From NCBI GenBank assembly GCA_910578575.1, contig CAJTQP010000019.1:1-38759 (forward strand): DNA of 38,759 bases, written 5' to 3'. The translations under genes and the position numbers were made by a program. This DNA is from an uncultured Oscillospiraceae bacterium (GTDB lineage Bacteria > Bacillota > Clostridia > Oscillospirales > Oscillospiraceae). The notes under the pieces were generated by a model. It saw only the letters and a program-made list of their open reading frames with translations, was not told the DNA's origin and did not search any database. Shown here in pieces: positions 24,030-30,827 of this stretch (its first letter is position 1; the number at the start of each line of letters is the position of its first letter).

Positions 24030-24992
24030 TCAAATCTGGAACGCCGCCTCATCCAAAGGCGCGCCCTCTCCGTCCCCGCCGCCATAGGGCAGCTGCACCG
24101 GCATGGCCAGCCGCTGCTCCATCCGCTTCTGATAACTCTCCTGCAAGGCCTCCAACTCCTTCACCTCCAATTTTTCCAAAATGGACCCCAGGGTCCCCCC
24201 GTCCAGTCCCTCCTGGACCATCAGCCCCAAGCGCAAGGTCTCCCGGCGCAGCCGCTCCAGATAGTGCCGCCCTGCCGCCGCCTGCTGCTCCAGGCACTTC
24301 AACGCCTCCTGCCAGTCCCCCTCCGGGTCCACCCCCTTCAGGGCCTGCCACAAGTCCCCCGGCCGATACCCTTTCACCACACCGGCCAGCCGCTGGGCAG
24401 GCACCGCCACAAAGGACCACTCAAAGGCATCCACCGGTTCCTCCAACCGCACGATACACCGCCGGCCCTCATACTCCCGGCCCTTCTCATGGCTGCAAAG
24501 CCCCCGGTCGTGGATGTCATTGCCGCAGATGGAACACACACTCCGGCGCACCGCGCAGCTCACGCTGACCTCCTTCTTGATCCCCCCTTCGATCTCCGCA
24601 ATGAGCCCCGCGTTCTCCGGGGTGCGCAGCATATACGCATAGCCCTTCAAATAGCACCCCGGCTCCCCGGCCTCGCTCATCATCCCCGGCTCCTCCACGA
24701 TTTCCGTGCGGTACAGCCGGGCCGTCTGATCCTTGGCGCTCCAGCTGTGGTCAAAGATGCCGGTCTTCCCCACAAAGAGCTCCGCCAGCTTCTCCAACCC
24801 CCGCCGGTCGAAATACTCCTCGTCCCGGTCCGTCTGGTTGTCGCACAGCCGCACCCCAAAGGTGTACACCTCCTCCCCACTGAGATTCCCCCGGCTCAGC
24901 CGGTTGATGGCCGCCAGCTCCTGCTCTGGCAGCCCCGCCGCTTCCATCCCCTGGACCTGCTGTCCCTGGGCCTGCTTGGTCACTGTTTTCAT
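24030..24992 (-). CDS. Prohead protease with zinc-like insert and helical scaffold tail (XkdF-like)
   Basis: This 320-aa protein sits between portal and head genes, the XkdF slot. Residues 40-145 resemble phage prohead serine proteases: GIFDHSWSAKDQTARL with candidate catalytic His82, then the ENAGLIAEIEGGIKKEVSVS strand-turn with candidate Ser142/144. A cysteine/histidine cluster follows (CSICGNDIHDRGLCSH, C152, C155, H160, C165, H167), unusual for the family and likely to bind zinc. The last 120 residues are helical (LEKLEVKELEALQESYQKRM) and could act as internal scaffold that the protease removes. ATG 24992 overlaps the portal stop (ATGA), with AAGGAGG upstream. Confidence 0.7.
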   Translation of the reverse strand: MKTVTKQAQGQQVQGMEAAGLPEQELAAINRLSRGNLSGEEVYTFGVRLCDNQTDRDEEYFDRRGLEKLAELFVGKTGIFDHSWSAKDQTARLYRTEIVEEPGMMSEAGEPGCYLKGYAYMLRTPENAGLIAEIEGGIKKEVSVSCAVRRSVCSICGNDIHDRGLCSHEKGREYEGRRCIVRLEEPVDAFEWSFVAVPAQRLAGVVKGYRPGDLWQALKGVDPEGDWQEALKCLEQQAAAGRHYLERLRRETLRLGLMVQEGLDGGTLGSILEKLEVKELEALQESYQKRMEQRLAMPVQLPYGGGDGEGAPLDEAAFQI

Positions 24993-26209
24993 AGGCACTC
25001 CTCCTTTTCCTCTGTTTCCTCCGGTCCTCCGGACGCCGCAGCCCCCTCCTGGGGCCCGGCCTCCTCTCCCGCCTCCAACTTCCTGGCCTGCTGGCGGTAC
25101 AACTCCGCCTTGGCCTCCTCCACCTGGTCCTGGAGGTTGATCTCCTCCCACTCCAGCTGGAATGGGCAGTCATAGCCGTGCATCCGCAGCCACAGGCTAC
25201 ACACCTTCTCCACCACCGGCGTCAGCGTCCGCCGCAAGGCGGTCAACTCACTGGTCATAATGTCCGCCTGCTGGCTGCTCATCCGCTCGGTGGAGGACCA
25301 GGTCAGCCCCAACAAAAAGGGCGGGATCCCCGTCTGAGAGATCAACTGCTCAATGAGCAGCCGTACCGGCACCTGGCAGTCGGGGATACTGCACTCCGCC
25401 CCGATGACCTTGATCTCCACATCCCCCACCGCCACGAAGTCCCGCACGGACCCCGCCTTGGTGCTCTGCATGGCCTCGCTCCACCCCTGGGCCAGCTCCC
25501 TGCTGCGCTCCCGGAGCCTCCGGCTGTCCAGCTCCTCCTCCCCCGGCTTGTAGGTCACCGCGAAGCGCACGTTCCCCGCCCGCTCCCAGTTGGCCCCCAG
25601 GGTCTGGTAGATCTTCAACAGCACATTGGCCAGAAAGGGCATACTGTGCAGCAGCGACACCCCATACGGATTCTCCGGGCTGGGATGATACGGGGTAAAG
25701 AGCAGCAGCTCCTGCCTAGGCAGCACCCGGCTCTCCCCATTGCTCTCCTTCACCGCCAGCAAGATCTCCAAGGGGGAGCCGTTCTCCTTCACCTGGATGC
25801 CGGACACATCCCCGCACAGCACCGCCGCGATCTCCCGCCCGTCCCGGCTGGGGACGATCTCCCCCACCGCCCGCCCGCAGGTGAGCAGGCAGTCCAGATA
25901 GCTGTCCAAAAAGGACTGAATCCCCCGCTGGTTCCACCCGGCGGGCACCGTGCGCAAAAACTCGTTGAGCCCCGCCTGGGCCCCCGGATCCTGGCACAGC
26001 ACGCGCACCCCGCCCGACAGCCGCACCAGCTTCAAAATGGCGGCATCCACCACCGGCACCGCCTCCCGGATGGCCCGGTATAAGCGGAACTCCGGCCGGT
26101 GCATGGGGATATACCCATCAATGAGCTGAAAGGGGTGCCGCTGGGCCGGCCGGATCTGCACCTGGGCCGGCGGGCTCTCCTCCTTCCGTCTGCGTTTCCA
26201 AATTCCCAT
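24989..26209 (-). CDS. Phage portal protein (XkdE-like)
   Basis: The protein has 406 aa. A basic N-terminus (MGIWKRRRKEE) is followed by the portal core: FRLYRAIREAVPVVDAAILK, GIQSFLDSYLDCLLTCGRAV, YGVSLLHSMPFLANVLLKI and the clip/stem region IPPFLLGLTWSSTERMSSQQ. The C-terminus is an acidic, disordered tail (EEAGPQEGAAASGGPEETEE). Portals form the dodecameric DNA gate of the head. The start is ATG 26209 (GAGAGGAGA upstream), 12 bp after terminase. It overlaps the protease gene. Confidence 0.9.
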   Translation of the reverse strand: MGIWKRRRKEESPPAQVQIRPAQRHPFQLIDGYIPMHRPEFRLYRAIREAVPVVDAAILKLVRLSGGVRVLCQDPGAQAGLNEFLRTVPAGWNQRGIQSFLDSYLDCLLTCGRAVGEIVPSRDGREIAAVLCGDVSGIQVKENGSPLEILLAVKESNGESRVLPRQELLLFTPYHPSPENPYGVSLLHSMPFLANVLLKIYQTLGANWERAGNVRFAVTYKPGEEELDSRRLRERSRELAQGWSEAMQSTKAGSVRDFVAVGDVEIKVIGAECSIPDCQVPVRLLIEQLISQTGIPPFLLGLTWSSTERMSSQQADIMTSELTALRRTLTPVVEKVCSLWLRMHGYDCPFQLEWEEINLQDQVEEAKAELYRQQARKLEAGEEAGPQEGAAASGGPEETEEKEECL

Positions 26210-26221
26210 GGTCTCTCCTCT

Positions 26222-27481
26222 CTACATGGTCCTCTCCACGAACCCAGCGAAAAAGCCCAACCCCGCCCCCTCCTCCGGGGCCACCACCGTGGCCACAAAG
26301 TAGCGGATCTCATCCATGGCGTGGTCAAACTGCTTCTTCACCTTGTCGTGGTCCCCGGCGCTCAGGTCCCAGCAGTAGGACCCAAACTCCCGGATGGCGT
26401 CTCTGCACGGGGTGCAGATCACGATACGCCCCTGTTTCAAGGCGTCCGCCGTCAAACGGATGCCAGAGAGCACATCATTTTTCGCCTTACGCACCCGCCA
26501 CCCCTCCCGGCGCAGCAGCTCCAAAAAGGAGGCCGCCGAGGGGTCCACCACCACGGCTTCGATCTCCCGCCCCCCGGCCAGCTCCGCCAGCCGTTGGGCG
26601 TATTCCTGGTCCGTCTGCTGCCGCTTGGCCTCCCTGGCGTCGTAGTAATACTCCTTCACCCGGTACCAGCGTTCTCCGAACTTCCCCCAAAGCCCCAGGG
26701 AGGTGGGGTTCACCGTCCCATAGTCGCAGGAGATCACCCACCGCTGGGCCTCCCCCGCCGGCACAGCCTCCACCATGCCCTCGTCGAAGAAGTCGTATAC
26801 TAGCCCCTCCGCCGCCGTCCACTCCCCCAGCACAAAGCGCCGGTAAAAGGCCCCCTGAAAGGCCCGCCGGTACCGGGCCATGGTCTCCTCGCTGAGGCTG
26901 GGGTTGTCCTCCATGAAAAAGCGCAGGTGCAGGGCGTTTCGCTCCTCACAGCGGCAGATCCACTCCCGGTAAAACCAGTGCCCCGGCCCCTCCGGGTTGC
27001 AGGAGAACCAGAACTTGGCCCCCGTCACCGAGCAGCGGGCACAGGCCTGCTCCACAAAGGAGCGGGGCATCAACGCCACCTCGTCCAACAGCACCCCCGC
27101 CAGGGTCACCCCCTGGATCAGGGCTGCGCTGCCCTCGTCCTTGCCGCCGAAGAGAAAGAAGGTGTTCTCCCGACCTCCCAGCCGCAGCAGCAGCTTGTTC
27201 CGGGAGACCTTCTCCTCCCATTGAAACCCCAGCTCCCCCAGCAGCGGCAACACGCTGGAGAGCAGATTCCGCCGCACCGACTCCGTGGTTTTCCCGCACA
27301 GGGCGAACTGCTGCCCCCGGTACCGGGCCATGGCCCAGAGGAAAAAGGACAGCCCCAGACATAAGGTCTTCCCACTGCGCACCGCCCCGTCGCAGATAAT
27401 GGCGTCCCGCCCCCGCTCCGGGGCGCTGTCGCTCCACCACCGCAGCACCTGCCGCTGTTTGGGGGAAAAGGCTTGGATCAT
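26222..27481 (-). CDS. Phage terminase large subunit (XtmB-like)
   Basis: The 419-aa DNA-packaging motor has an N-terminal ATPase with Walker A GAVRSGKT (32-39) and Walker B GVLLDE (D133-E134). The C-terminal RNase H-like nuclease has acidic residues in WVISCDYGTVNPTS, VVVDPSAASF and HAMDEIRYF. Both halves are intact. ATG 27481 overlaps the small subunit's stop (ATGA). Large terminases of PBSX type package headfuls; PBSX itself packages random host DNA, but whether that holds here cannot be read from sequence. Confidence 0.93.
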   Translation of the reverse strand: MIQAFSPKQRQVLRWWSDSAPERGRDAIICDGAVRSGKTLCLGLSFFLWAMARYRGQQFALCGKTTESVRRNLLSSVLPLLGELGFQWEEKVSRNKLLLRLGGRENTFFLFGGKDEGSAALIQGVTLAGVLLDEVALMPRSFVEQACARCSVTGAKFWFSCNPEGPGHWFYREWICRCEERNALHLRFFMEDNPSLSEETMARYRRAFQGAFYRRFVLGEWTAAEGLVYDFFDEGMVEAVPAGEAQRWVISCDYGTVNPTSLGLWGKFGERWYRVKEYYYDAREAKRQQTDQEYAQRLAELAGGREIEAVVVDPSAASFLELLRREGWRVRKAKNDVLSGIRLTADALKQGRIVICTPCRDAIREFGSYCWDLSAGDHDKVKKQFDHAMDEIRYFVATVVAPEEGAGLGFFAGFVERTM

Positions 27482-27783
27482 CCCCCCTCACCGCTCCCCT
27501 CCTCCAGGGCCCGGAGGAAGGCCGCCGGCCCCTCGTCCCCCTGGTCCTTCATCTGCTCCAGCAGCTTCACCAGCACCGCCGCCCGGTCCGTGAGCTTCAC
27601 CTCCACCGTGCCGTTGCTGTTGCGCCGGAACTCCGTCAAGCAGCCCAGCTCCAGGCCGTCGATGGCCTCCCGGTCCTCCCCGCTGAGGTAGGCCAGCTTC
27701 ACCGCGTCGTTGGCGGACCCCGCCGCCAGCTCCAGCATCCTGCGCAGCACCTCCTGGCGCTCCACGTTCTTGTTCCGTTTCAA
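27478..27783 (-). CDS. Phage terminase small subunit (XtmA position)
   Basis: The protein of about 101 aa is helical: KRNKNVERQEVLRRMLELAA, NDAVKLAYL, then VEVKLTDRAAVLVKLLEQMK. It precedes the large terminase with ATGA overlap. The start is decided by the ribosome site: AGGAGG ends only 1 nt before ATG 27789 but 7 nt before the in-frame TTG 27783, so TTG is more likely. It is shorter than XtmA (about 265 aa) and lacks an obvious N-terminal helix-turn-helix, so DNA recognition may be reduced. Confidence 0.65.
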   Translation of the reverse strand: MKRNKNVERQEVLRRMLELAAGSANDAVKLAYLSGEDREAIDGLELGCLTEFRRNSNGTVEVKLTDRAAVLVKLLEQMKDQGDEGPAAFLRALEEGSGEGG

Positions 27784-27939
27784 AGGCATCCCTCCTTTTT
27801 CCAAGGCCCGCGCCTGCCAAAAGCGCCTGACACCCCTGTGGGAACACCCCCGATTGATGTACATTCCCATACACCTAGGAAAAAACTTTTTTCTCCCGCG
27901 TGATTTCCCCAGTCCCATCTTTGCCCCAGGGCATAGCGA

Positions 27940-27982
27940 AGCCCCCAAGGCGTCCTAGATAAAAAAGGACGCCTTGGGGGCT
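27940..27982. repeat. Perfect 16-bp inverted repeat between the small spore-type gene and the phage operon
   Basis: AGCCCCCAAGGCGTCC (27940-27955) pairs with 27967-27982. The 11-nt loop contains six A (T on the minus strand). No T-run follows the stem on either strand, so it is not a textbook terminator, though it lies 14 bp behind the stop at 27997 and probably ends or shields that transcript. Confidence 0.6.
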
Positions 27983-27996
27983 GTTGCCGCTGGTGA

Positions 27997-28146
27997 TTAA
28001 CCGTTGCTGGAGAACTCGCTATTGGACTTGCCGGACGCGCCGGAGCCGCTGCTCTTGCCGTTGGCCTGCTTGCTCTGGCTCTTCTGCTGGGCCTGCTGGC
28101 CCTGACCATTGAACTCATTGCAGGGCTTGTTGTTCTTCTGGCTCAT
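27997..28146 (-). CDS. Small Gln/Ser/Lys/Asn-rich protein (49 aa), possible spore protein
   Basis: The protein begins MSQKNNKPCNEFNGQGQQAQ and is fully hydrophilic, ending SGKSNSEFSSNG. Composition and the NEF and SEF motifs recall gamma-type small acid-soluble spore proteins (rich in Q, N, S, with EF-type cleavage motifs), but I see no clear homology. ATG 28146 has AAGGAGA 8 nt upstream; upstream in-frame ATGs are too close to the ribosome site. A forespore-sigma-like promoter lies at the right distance, which supports a spore role. It is divergent from the response regulator gene. Confidence 0.65.
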   Translation of the reverse strand: MSQKNNKPCNEFNGQGQQAQQKSQSKQANGKSSGSGASGKSNSEFSSNG

Positions 28147-28178
28147 AGCTTCCATCTCCTTTCCAAGGGATTCGCTCT

Positions 28179-28207
28179 TAATATGTCCCCTGGGCGAAAA
28201 GTTATAC
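28179..28207 (-). promoter_or_regulatory. Forespore sigma (F/G)-like promoter of the small Gln-rich gene
   Basis: The minus strand reads GTATA (28207-28203), a 17-bp spacer, then CATATTA (28185-28179), close to the sigma-G pattern GNATR and CATNHTA. The expected transcript start gives a leader of about 26 nt that includes the ribosome site. Confidence 0.5.
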
Positions 28208-28209
28208 AC

Positions 28210-28238
28210 TTGACGAAAAAAACGTTCCATGCCATAAT
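28210..28238 (+). promoter_or_regulatory. Sigma-A promoter of the two-component system
   Basis: TTGACG (28210-28215), a 17-bp spacer and CATAAT (28233-28238) lie about 60 bp before the response regulator ATG. It is back-to-back with the forespore-type promoter on the other strand. Confidence 0.7.
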
Positions 28239-28297
28239 AGCCATACACAGCCTCCCAACGACGCGCACCCGCGCAAACAGAAAGCAGGTGTCAAATT

Positions 28298-28990
28298 ATG
28301 GCAAGAAAAGTATTGATCGTAGAGGACGAGAGCAACATTGCCGAGCTTTTGAACCTCTACTTAAAGAAAGAAGGCTATGAGACGAAAGTTGCCGAGGACG
28401 GCGGCAAGGCCCTGGAGCTCTACCGTCTCTTCCGCCCCGACCTGGTCCTCCTGGATATCATGCTCCCGGTGATGGACGGCTGGGCCGTCTGCGCCAAGAT
28501 CCGCGAGACGGACAAGACCCCCATCATCATGCTCACCGCCAAGGGCGAGACCATCGACAAGGTGGCGGGCCTGGAGATGGGGGCCGACGACTACATCGTC
28601 AAGCCCTTTGAGATGAAGGAGCTCCTAGCCCGTGTCCACGCGGTGCTGCGCCGCCTGGGCGGCGACGAGAGCAAGGCCCGCCGCCTGAGCTTCGACGGTC
28701 TGGTCATCAACCTGGACTCCTACGAGCTGGAGGTCCAGGGCAAGCGCATCGACACCCCCCCAAAAGAGCTGGAGCTGCTCTTCCACCTGGCCTCCTCCCC
28801 CAACCGGGTCTTCACCCGCAACCAGCTCCTGGACGAGGTCTGGGGCTTTGACTACTTTGGCGACTCCCGCACCGTAGACGTCCACATCAAACGTTTGCGG
28901 GAAAAGCTGGAGGGGGTCAGCGACCAGTGGTCCCTAAAAACCGTCTGGGGCGTGGGCTACAAATTCGAGCTCCACACCCCCGCCGCCTGA
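28298..28990 (+). CDS. OmpR/PhoB-family response regulator
   Basis: This 230-aa transcription factor has an N-terminal receiver domain (LIVEDE acidic pocket at 7-12, phospho-acceptor D53 in LVLLDIMLPVMDGW, the LTAKGE switch Thr, and a conserved Lys in IVKPFEMKEL). The C-terminal winged helix contains LELLFHLASSPNRVFTRNQL and the recognition helix DSRTVDVHIKRLREKL. It is phosphorylated by the sensor kinase encoded 10 bp downstream. The target genes cannot be read from sequence; the pair sits beside a phage operon and sporulation genes. It is close in type to the PhoB/WalR group. Confidence 0.94.
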   Translation: MARKVLIVEDESNIAELLNLYLKKEGYETKVAEDGGKALELYRLFRPDLVLLDIMLPVMDGWAVCAKIRETDKTPIIMLTAKGETIDKVAGLEMGADDYIVKPFEMKELLARVHAVLRRLGGDESKARRLSFDGLVINLDSYELEVQGKRIDTPPKELELLFHLASSPNRVFTRNQLLDEVWGFDYFGDSRTVDVHIKRLREKLEGVSDQWSLKTVWGVGYKFELHTPAA

Positions 28991-29000
28991 GGCCCACCCC

Positions 29001-30473
29001 ATGAAGCTGCGAAAAACCACCATGTACTTTCGCCAGATGGGGGTCATGCTCTGCCTGATCGTGTTCTGCATCTCCCTTCTGGGGGCAGGCTTTCTCTCCC
29101 TGTCCTATCATTACAATAAGAACCAGGTCCAGGAGACCATCCAGCGGGACATCAACTCCATCTCCCAATACGCCAACGCCCTGGTGAGCCAGGGCCTGCC
29201 CCTGTTCTCCGACCAATTTCGCCGCTACCTCTCTTCCATCGCCACCATCACCAGCGCCACCGTCCTGCTGTGCCAGTCCGACGGCTGCATCGTCTACGCC
29301 GCCGGGGACGCCCTGCCAACGGACCGCTCCGTCACCGGGGCCTATGTCCCCTCCTGGGCCGTGGGGGAACTGCTCACCGACAAGAGCTACAGTGGCACCA
29401 CCACCTTGAACAACATCCTCACCACCGAGAGCTTCGTCTCCGGCGTCCCCATCATCCCCGTGACCCTGGACCCCATCACCGGGGAGACCATCGCCGTGGG
29501 GGACCCCACCGGCATCCTCTTCATCGCCTCCGACGCCTCCTCCCTGCTGGCCTTCCTGCGCAACTCCTTCCAGCTCTTCTTCCTCACCGCCGTGGCGGTG
29601 CTGCTGATCTCCCTGGTGATCTGCTCCATCACCGTCCAGCGCCTGGTGGACCCCTTAAAGGTCATGGCCCGTTCCGCCTACCAGTTCGCCCACGGGGAGG
29701 TGGACACCCGCGTCACCCAATACGCCAACCGCAGCGACGAGATCGGGGAGCTGGCCGCCGCCTTCAACGCCATGGCCGACTCCCTGGCCCAGGCGGAGCG
29801 CCAGCGCAGCGAGTTCGTGGCCAACGTCTCCCACGAGCTGAAAACCCCCATGACCACCATCGCCGGCTTTGCCGAGGGCATCCTAGACGGCACCATCCCC
29901 CCGGAGAAGGAGCGGGAGTCCCTGCAAGTGATCTCCTCGGAGACCCGCCGCCTCTCCCGCCTGGTGCGCCGGATGCTGGACCTGTCCCGGATGCAGTCGG
30001 ACCAACGCATCGCCGCCCAGGAGCAGTTCGACGTGGCAGAGCTCCTCCTCCGGGTCCTGGTGAGCTTAGAGCAAAAAATCACCGAAAAGGAGCTGGATGT
30101 GGAGACCACCCTCCCCGACGGCCCCGTCATGGTCTGGGGGGACCCCGACGCCATCACCCAGGTGTGCTACAACCTCCTGGACAACGCGGTGAAGTTCTCC
30201 ACCCCCGGCGGCCGCCTCTCCCTGAAGATCACCACGCGGGCCGGCAAGGCCTATGTCTCCATCGGCAACCAGGGGGAGACCATCCCTCCCCAGCAGCTCA
30301 TCTACATCTTCGACCGCTTCCACAAGGCCGACACCTCCCGCTCCTTCCACAAGGAGGGGGTGGGCCTGGGGCTCTACATCGTCAAGACCCTCCTCAACGC
30401 CTACAAGGAGGAGATCACCGCTACCAGCGAAAACGGCTACACGGAATTTACCTTCACCCTCTCCGAAGTGTGA
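29001..30473 (+). CDS. Membrane sensor histidine kinase (PhoR/WalK type)
   Basis: The 490-aa protein has a first transmembrane segment at about 14-36, an extracellular sensor region (37-188) with repeated Ser/Thr, a second transmembrane segment (190-212), HAMP (213-265), the HisKA box NVSHELKTPMTT with phospho-acceptor H278, and a HATPase domain with N box NLLDNAVKF, IFDRFHKADTSRS and the G box GVGLGLYIVKT. All catalytic boxes are intact. It shares an operon with the response regulator; its ATG lies 10 bp behind that stop with only a weak GAGG site, so coupling is likely. The signal sensed is unknown. Confidence 0.93.
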   Translation: MKLRKTTMYFRQMGVMLCLIVFCISLLGAGFLSLSYHYNKNQVQETIQRDINSISQYANALVSQGLPLFSDQFRRYLSSIATITSATVLLCQSDGCIVYAAGDALPTDRSVTGAYVPSWAVGELLTDKSYSGTTTLNNILTTESFVSGVPIIPVTLDPITGETIAVGDPTGILFIASDASSLLAFLRNSFQLFFLTAVAVLLISLVICSITVQRLVDPLKVMARSAYQFAHGEVDTRVTQYANRSDEIGELAAAFNAMADSLAQAERQRSEFVANVSHELKTPMTTIAGFAEGILDGTIPPEKERESLQVISSETRRLSRLVRRMLDLSRMQSDQRIAAQEQFDVAELLLRVLVSLEQKITEKELDVETTLPDGPVMVWGDPDAITQVCYNLLDNAVKFSTPGGRLSLKITTRAGKAYVSIGNQGETIPPQQLIYIFDRFHKADTSRSFHKEGVGLGLYIVKTLLNAYKEEITATSENGYTEFTFTLSEV

Positions 30474-30474
30474 A

Positions 30475-30503
30475 ACATATTCTCCCGTCCTTTCCCATAT
30501 CTT
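30475..30503 (+). promoter_or_regulatory. Mother-cell sigma-E-like promoter of yabP
   Basis: ACATATT (30475-30481), a 14-bp spacer and CATATCTT (30496-30503) resemble the sigma-E consensus ATATT-N14-CATACA-T. It starts 1 bp behind the kinase stop and 40 bp before yabP. Confidence 0.55.
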
Positions 30504-30542
30504 TGGTGTATAAGACACCCTAGTGAAAGGACGGGATCTCTT

Positions 30543-30827
30543 ATGCCCTTCGACGAAAAGAACCCCAGCGCCGTGCCCGCCCACCGCATCACCTTGGACG
30601 AGCGCCGCCGCCTCACCGTCTCCGGGGTGGAAGAGGTGGAGAGCTTTGACGAGTCCTCCATCGTCATGCGCACCCAAAACGGCAGCCTCATCATCCACGG
30701 CAGCGACCTGCACATTGAAAAGCTCAGCTTAGACGGCGGGGACCTCCTGGTCCAGGGGGAGGTAGACGCCTTGACCTATGAGGAGGAGGAATCCAGCAGC
30801 TTCTTCTCCCGCCTCTTCCGGGGATGA
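30543..30827 (+). CDS. yabP: Sporulation protein YabP
   Basis: The 94-aa protein begins MPFDEKNPSAVPAHRITLDE. The YabP/YqfC core is visible: RRRLTVSGVEEVESFDESSI, then IHGSDLHIEKLSLDGGDLLV. In B. subtilis yabP is transcribed in the mother cell during sporulation; the protein is small and not enzymatic, and with YabQ it supports spore coat and cortex development. It overlaps yabQ by ATGA, and a sigma-E-like promoter precedes it. The acidic C-terminal tail EEEESSSFFSRLF is normal for the family. Confidence 0.9.
   Translation: MPFDEKNPSAVPAHRITLDERRRLTVSGVEEVESFDESSIVMRTQNGSLIIHGSDLHIEKLSLDGGDLLVQGEVDALTYEEEESSSFFSRLFRG

Larger units (their letters stand above)
14834..27783 (-). mobile_element. 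PBSX-syntenic phage particle operon lacking mobility, lysis and tape measure genes
   Basis: Nineteen genes on one strand, many joined by ATGA or GTGA overlaps, follow the PBSX order xtmA-xtmB-xkdE-F-G-H-I-J-K-M-N-[O]-P-Q-R-S-T-U. Packaging, head, contractile tail and baseplate functions are represented. Integrase, excisionase, repressor, replication, holin, endolysin and tail-fibre genes are absent on both sides, where host genes begin (nrdD at the left, a sporulation-type small gene and a two-component system at the right). No att repeat is apparent. GC content is as high as in the neighbours. The whole looks like a long-resident, domesticated element. I see no convincing promoter between 27784 and 27940. 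Confidence 0.8.

Noticed and set aside
20350..25175. Long Pro/His/Arg-rich plus-strand frames opposite the phage head and tail genes
   Set aside because: No start signals or recognisable domains; the opposite strand has an uninterrupted phage operon.
14553..28297. Integrase, transposase, tRNA or att repeats flanking the phage operon
   Set aside because: I looked at both flanks and found none; only promoters and small hairpins are present there.
29270..30523. Second plus-strand frame inside the histidine kinase gene
   Set aside because: Arg/Pro/Gly/His-rich frame-shifted reading of the kinase; no ribosome site.
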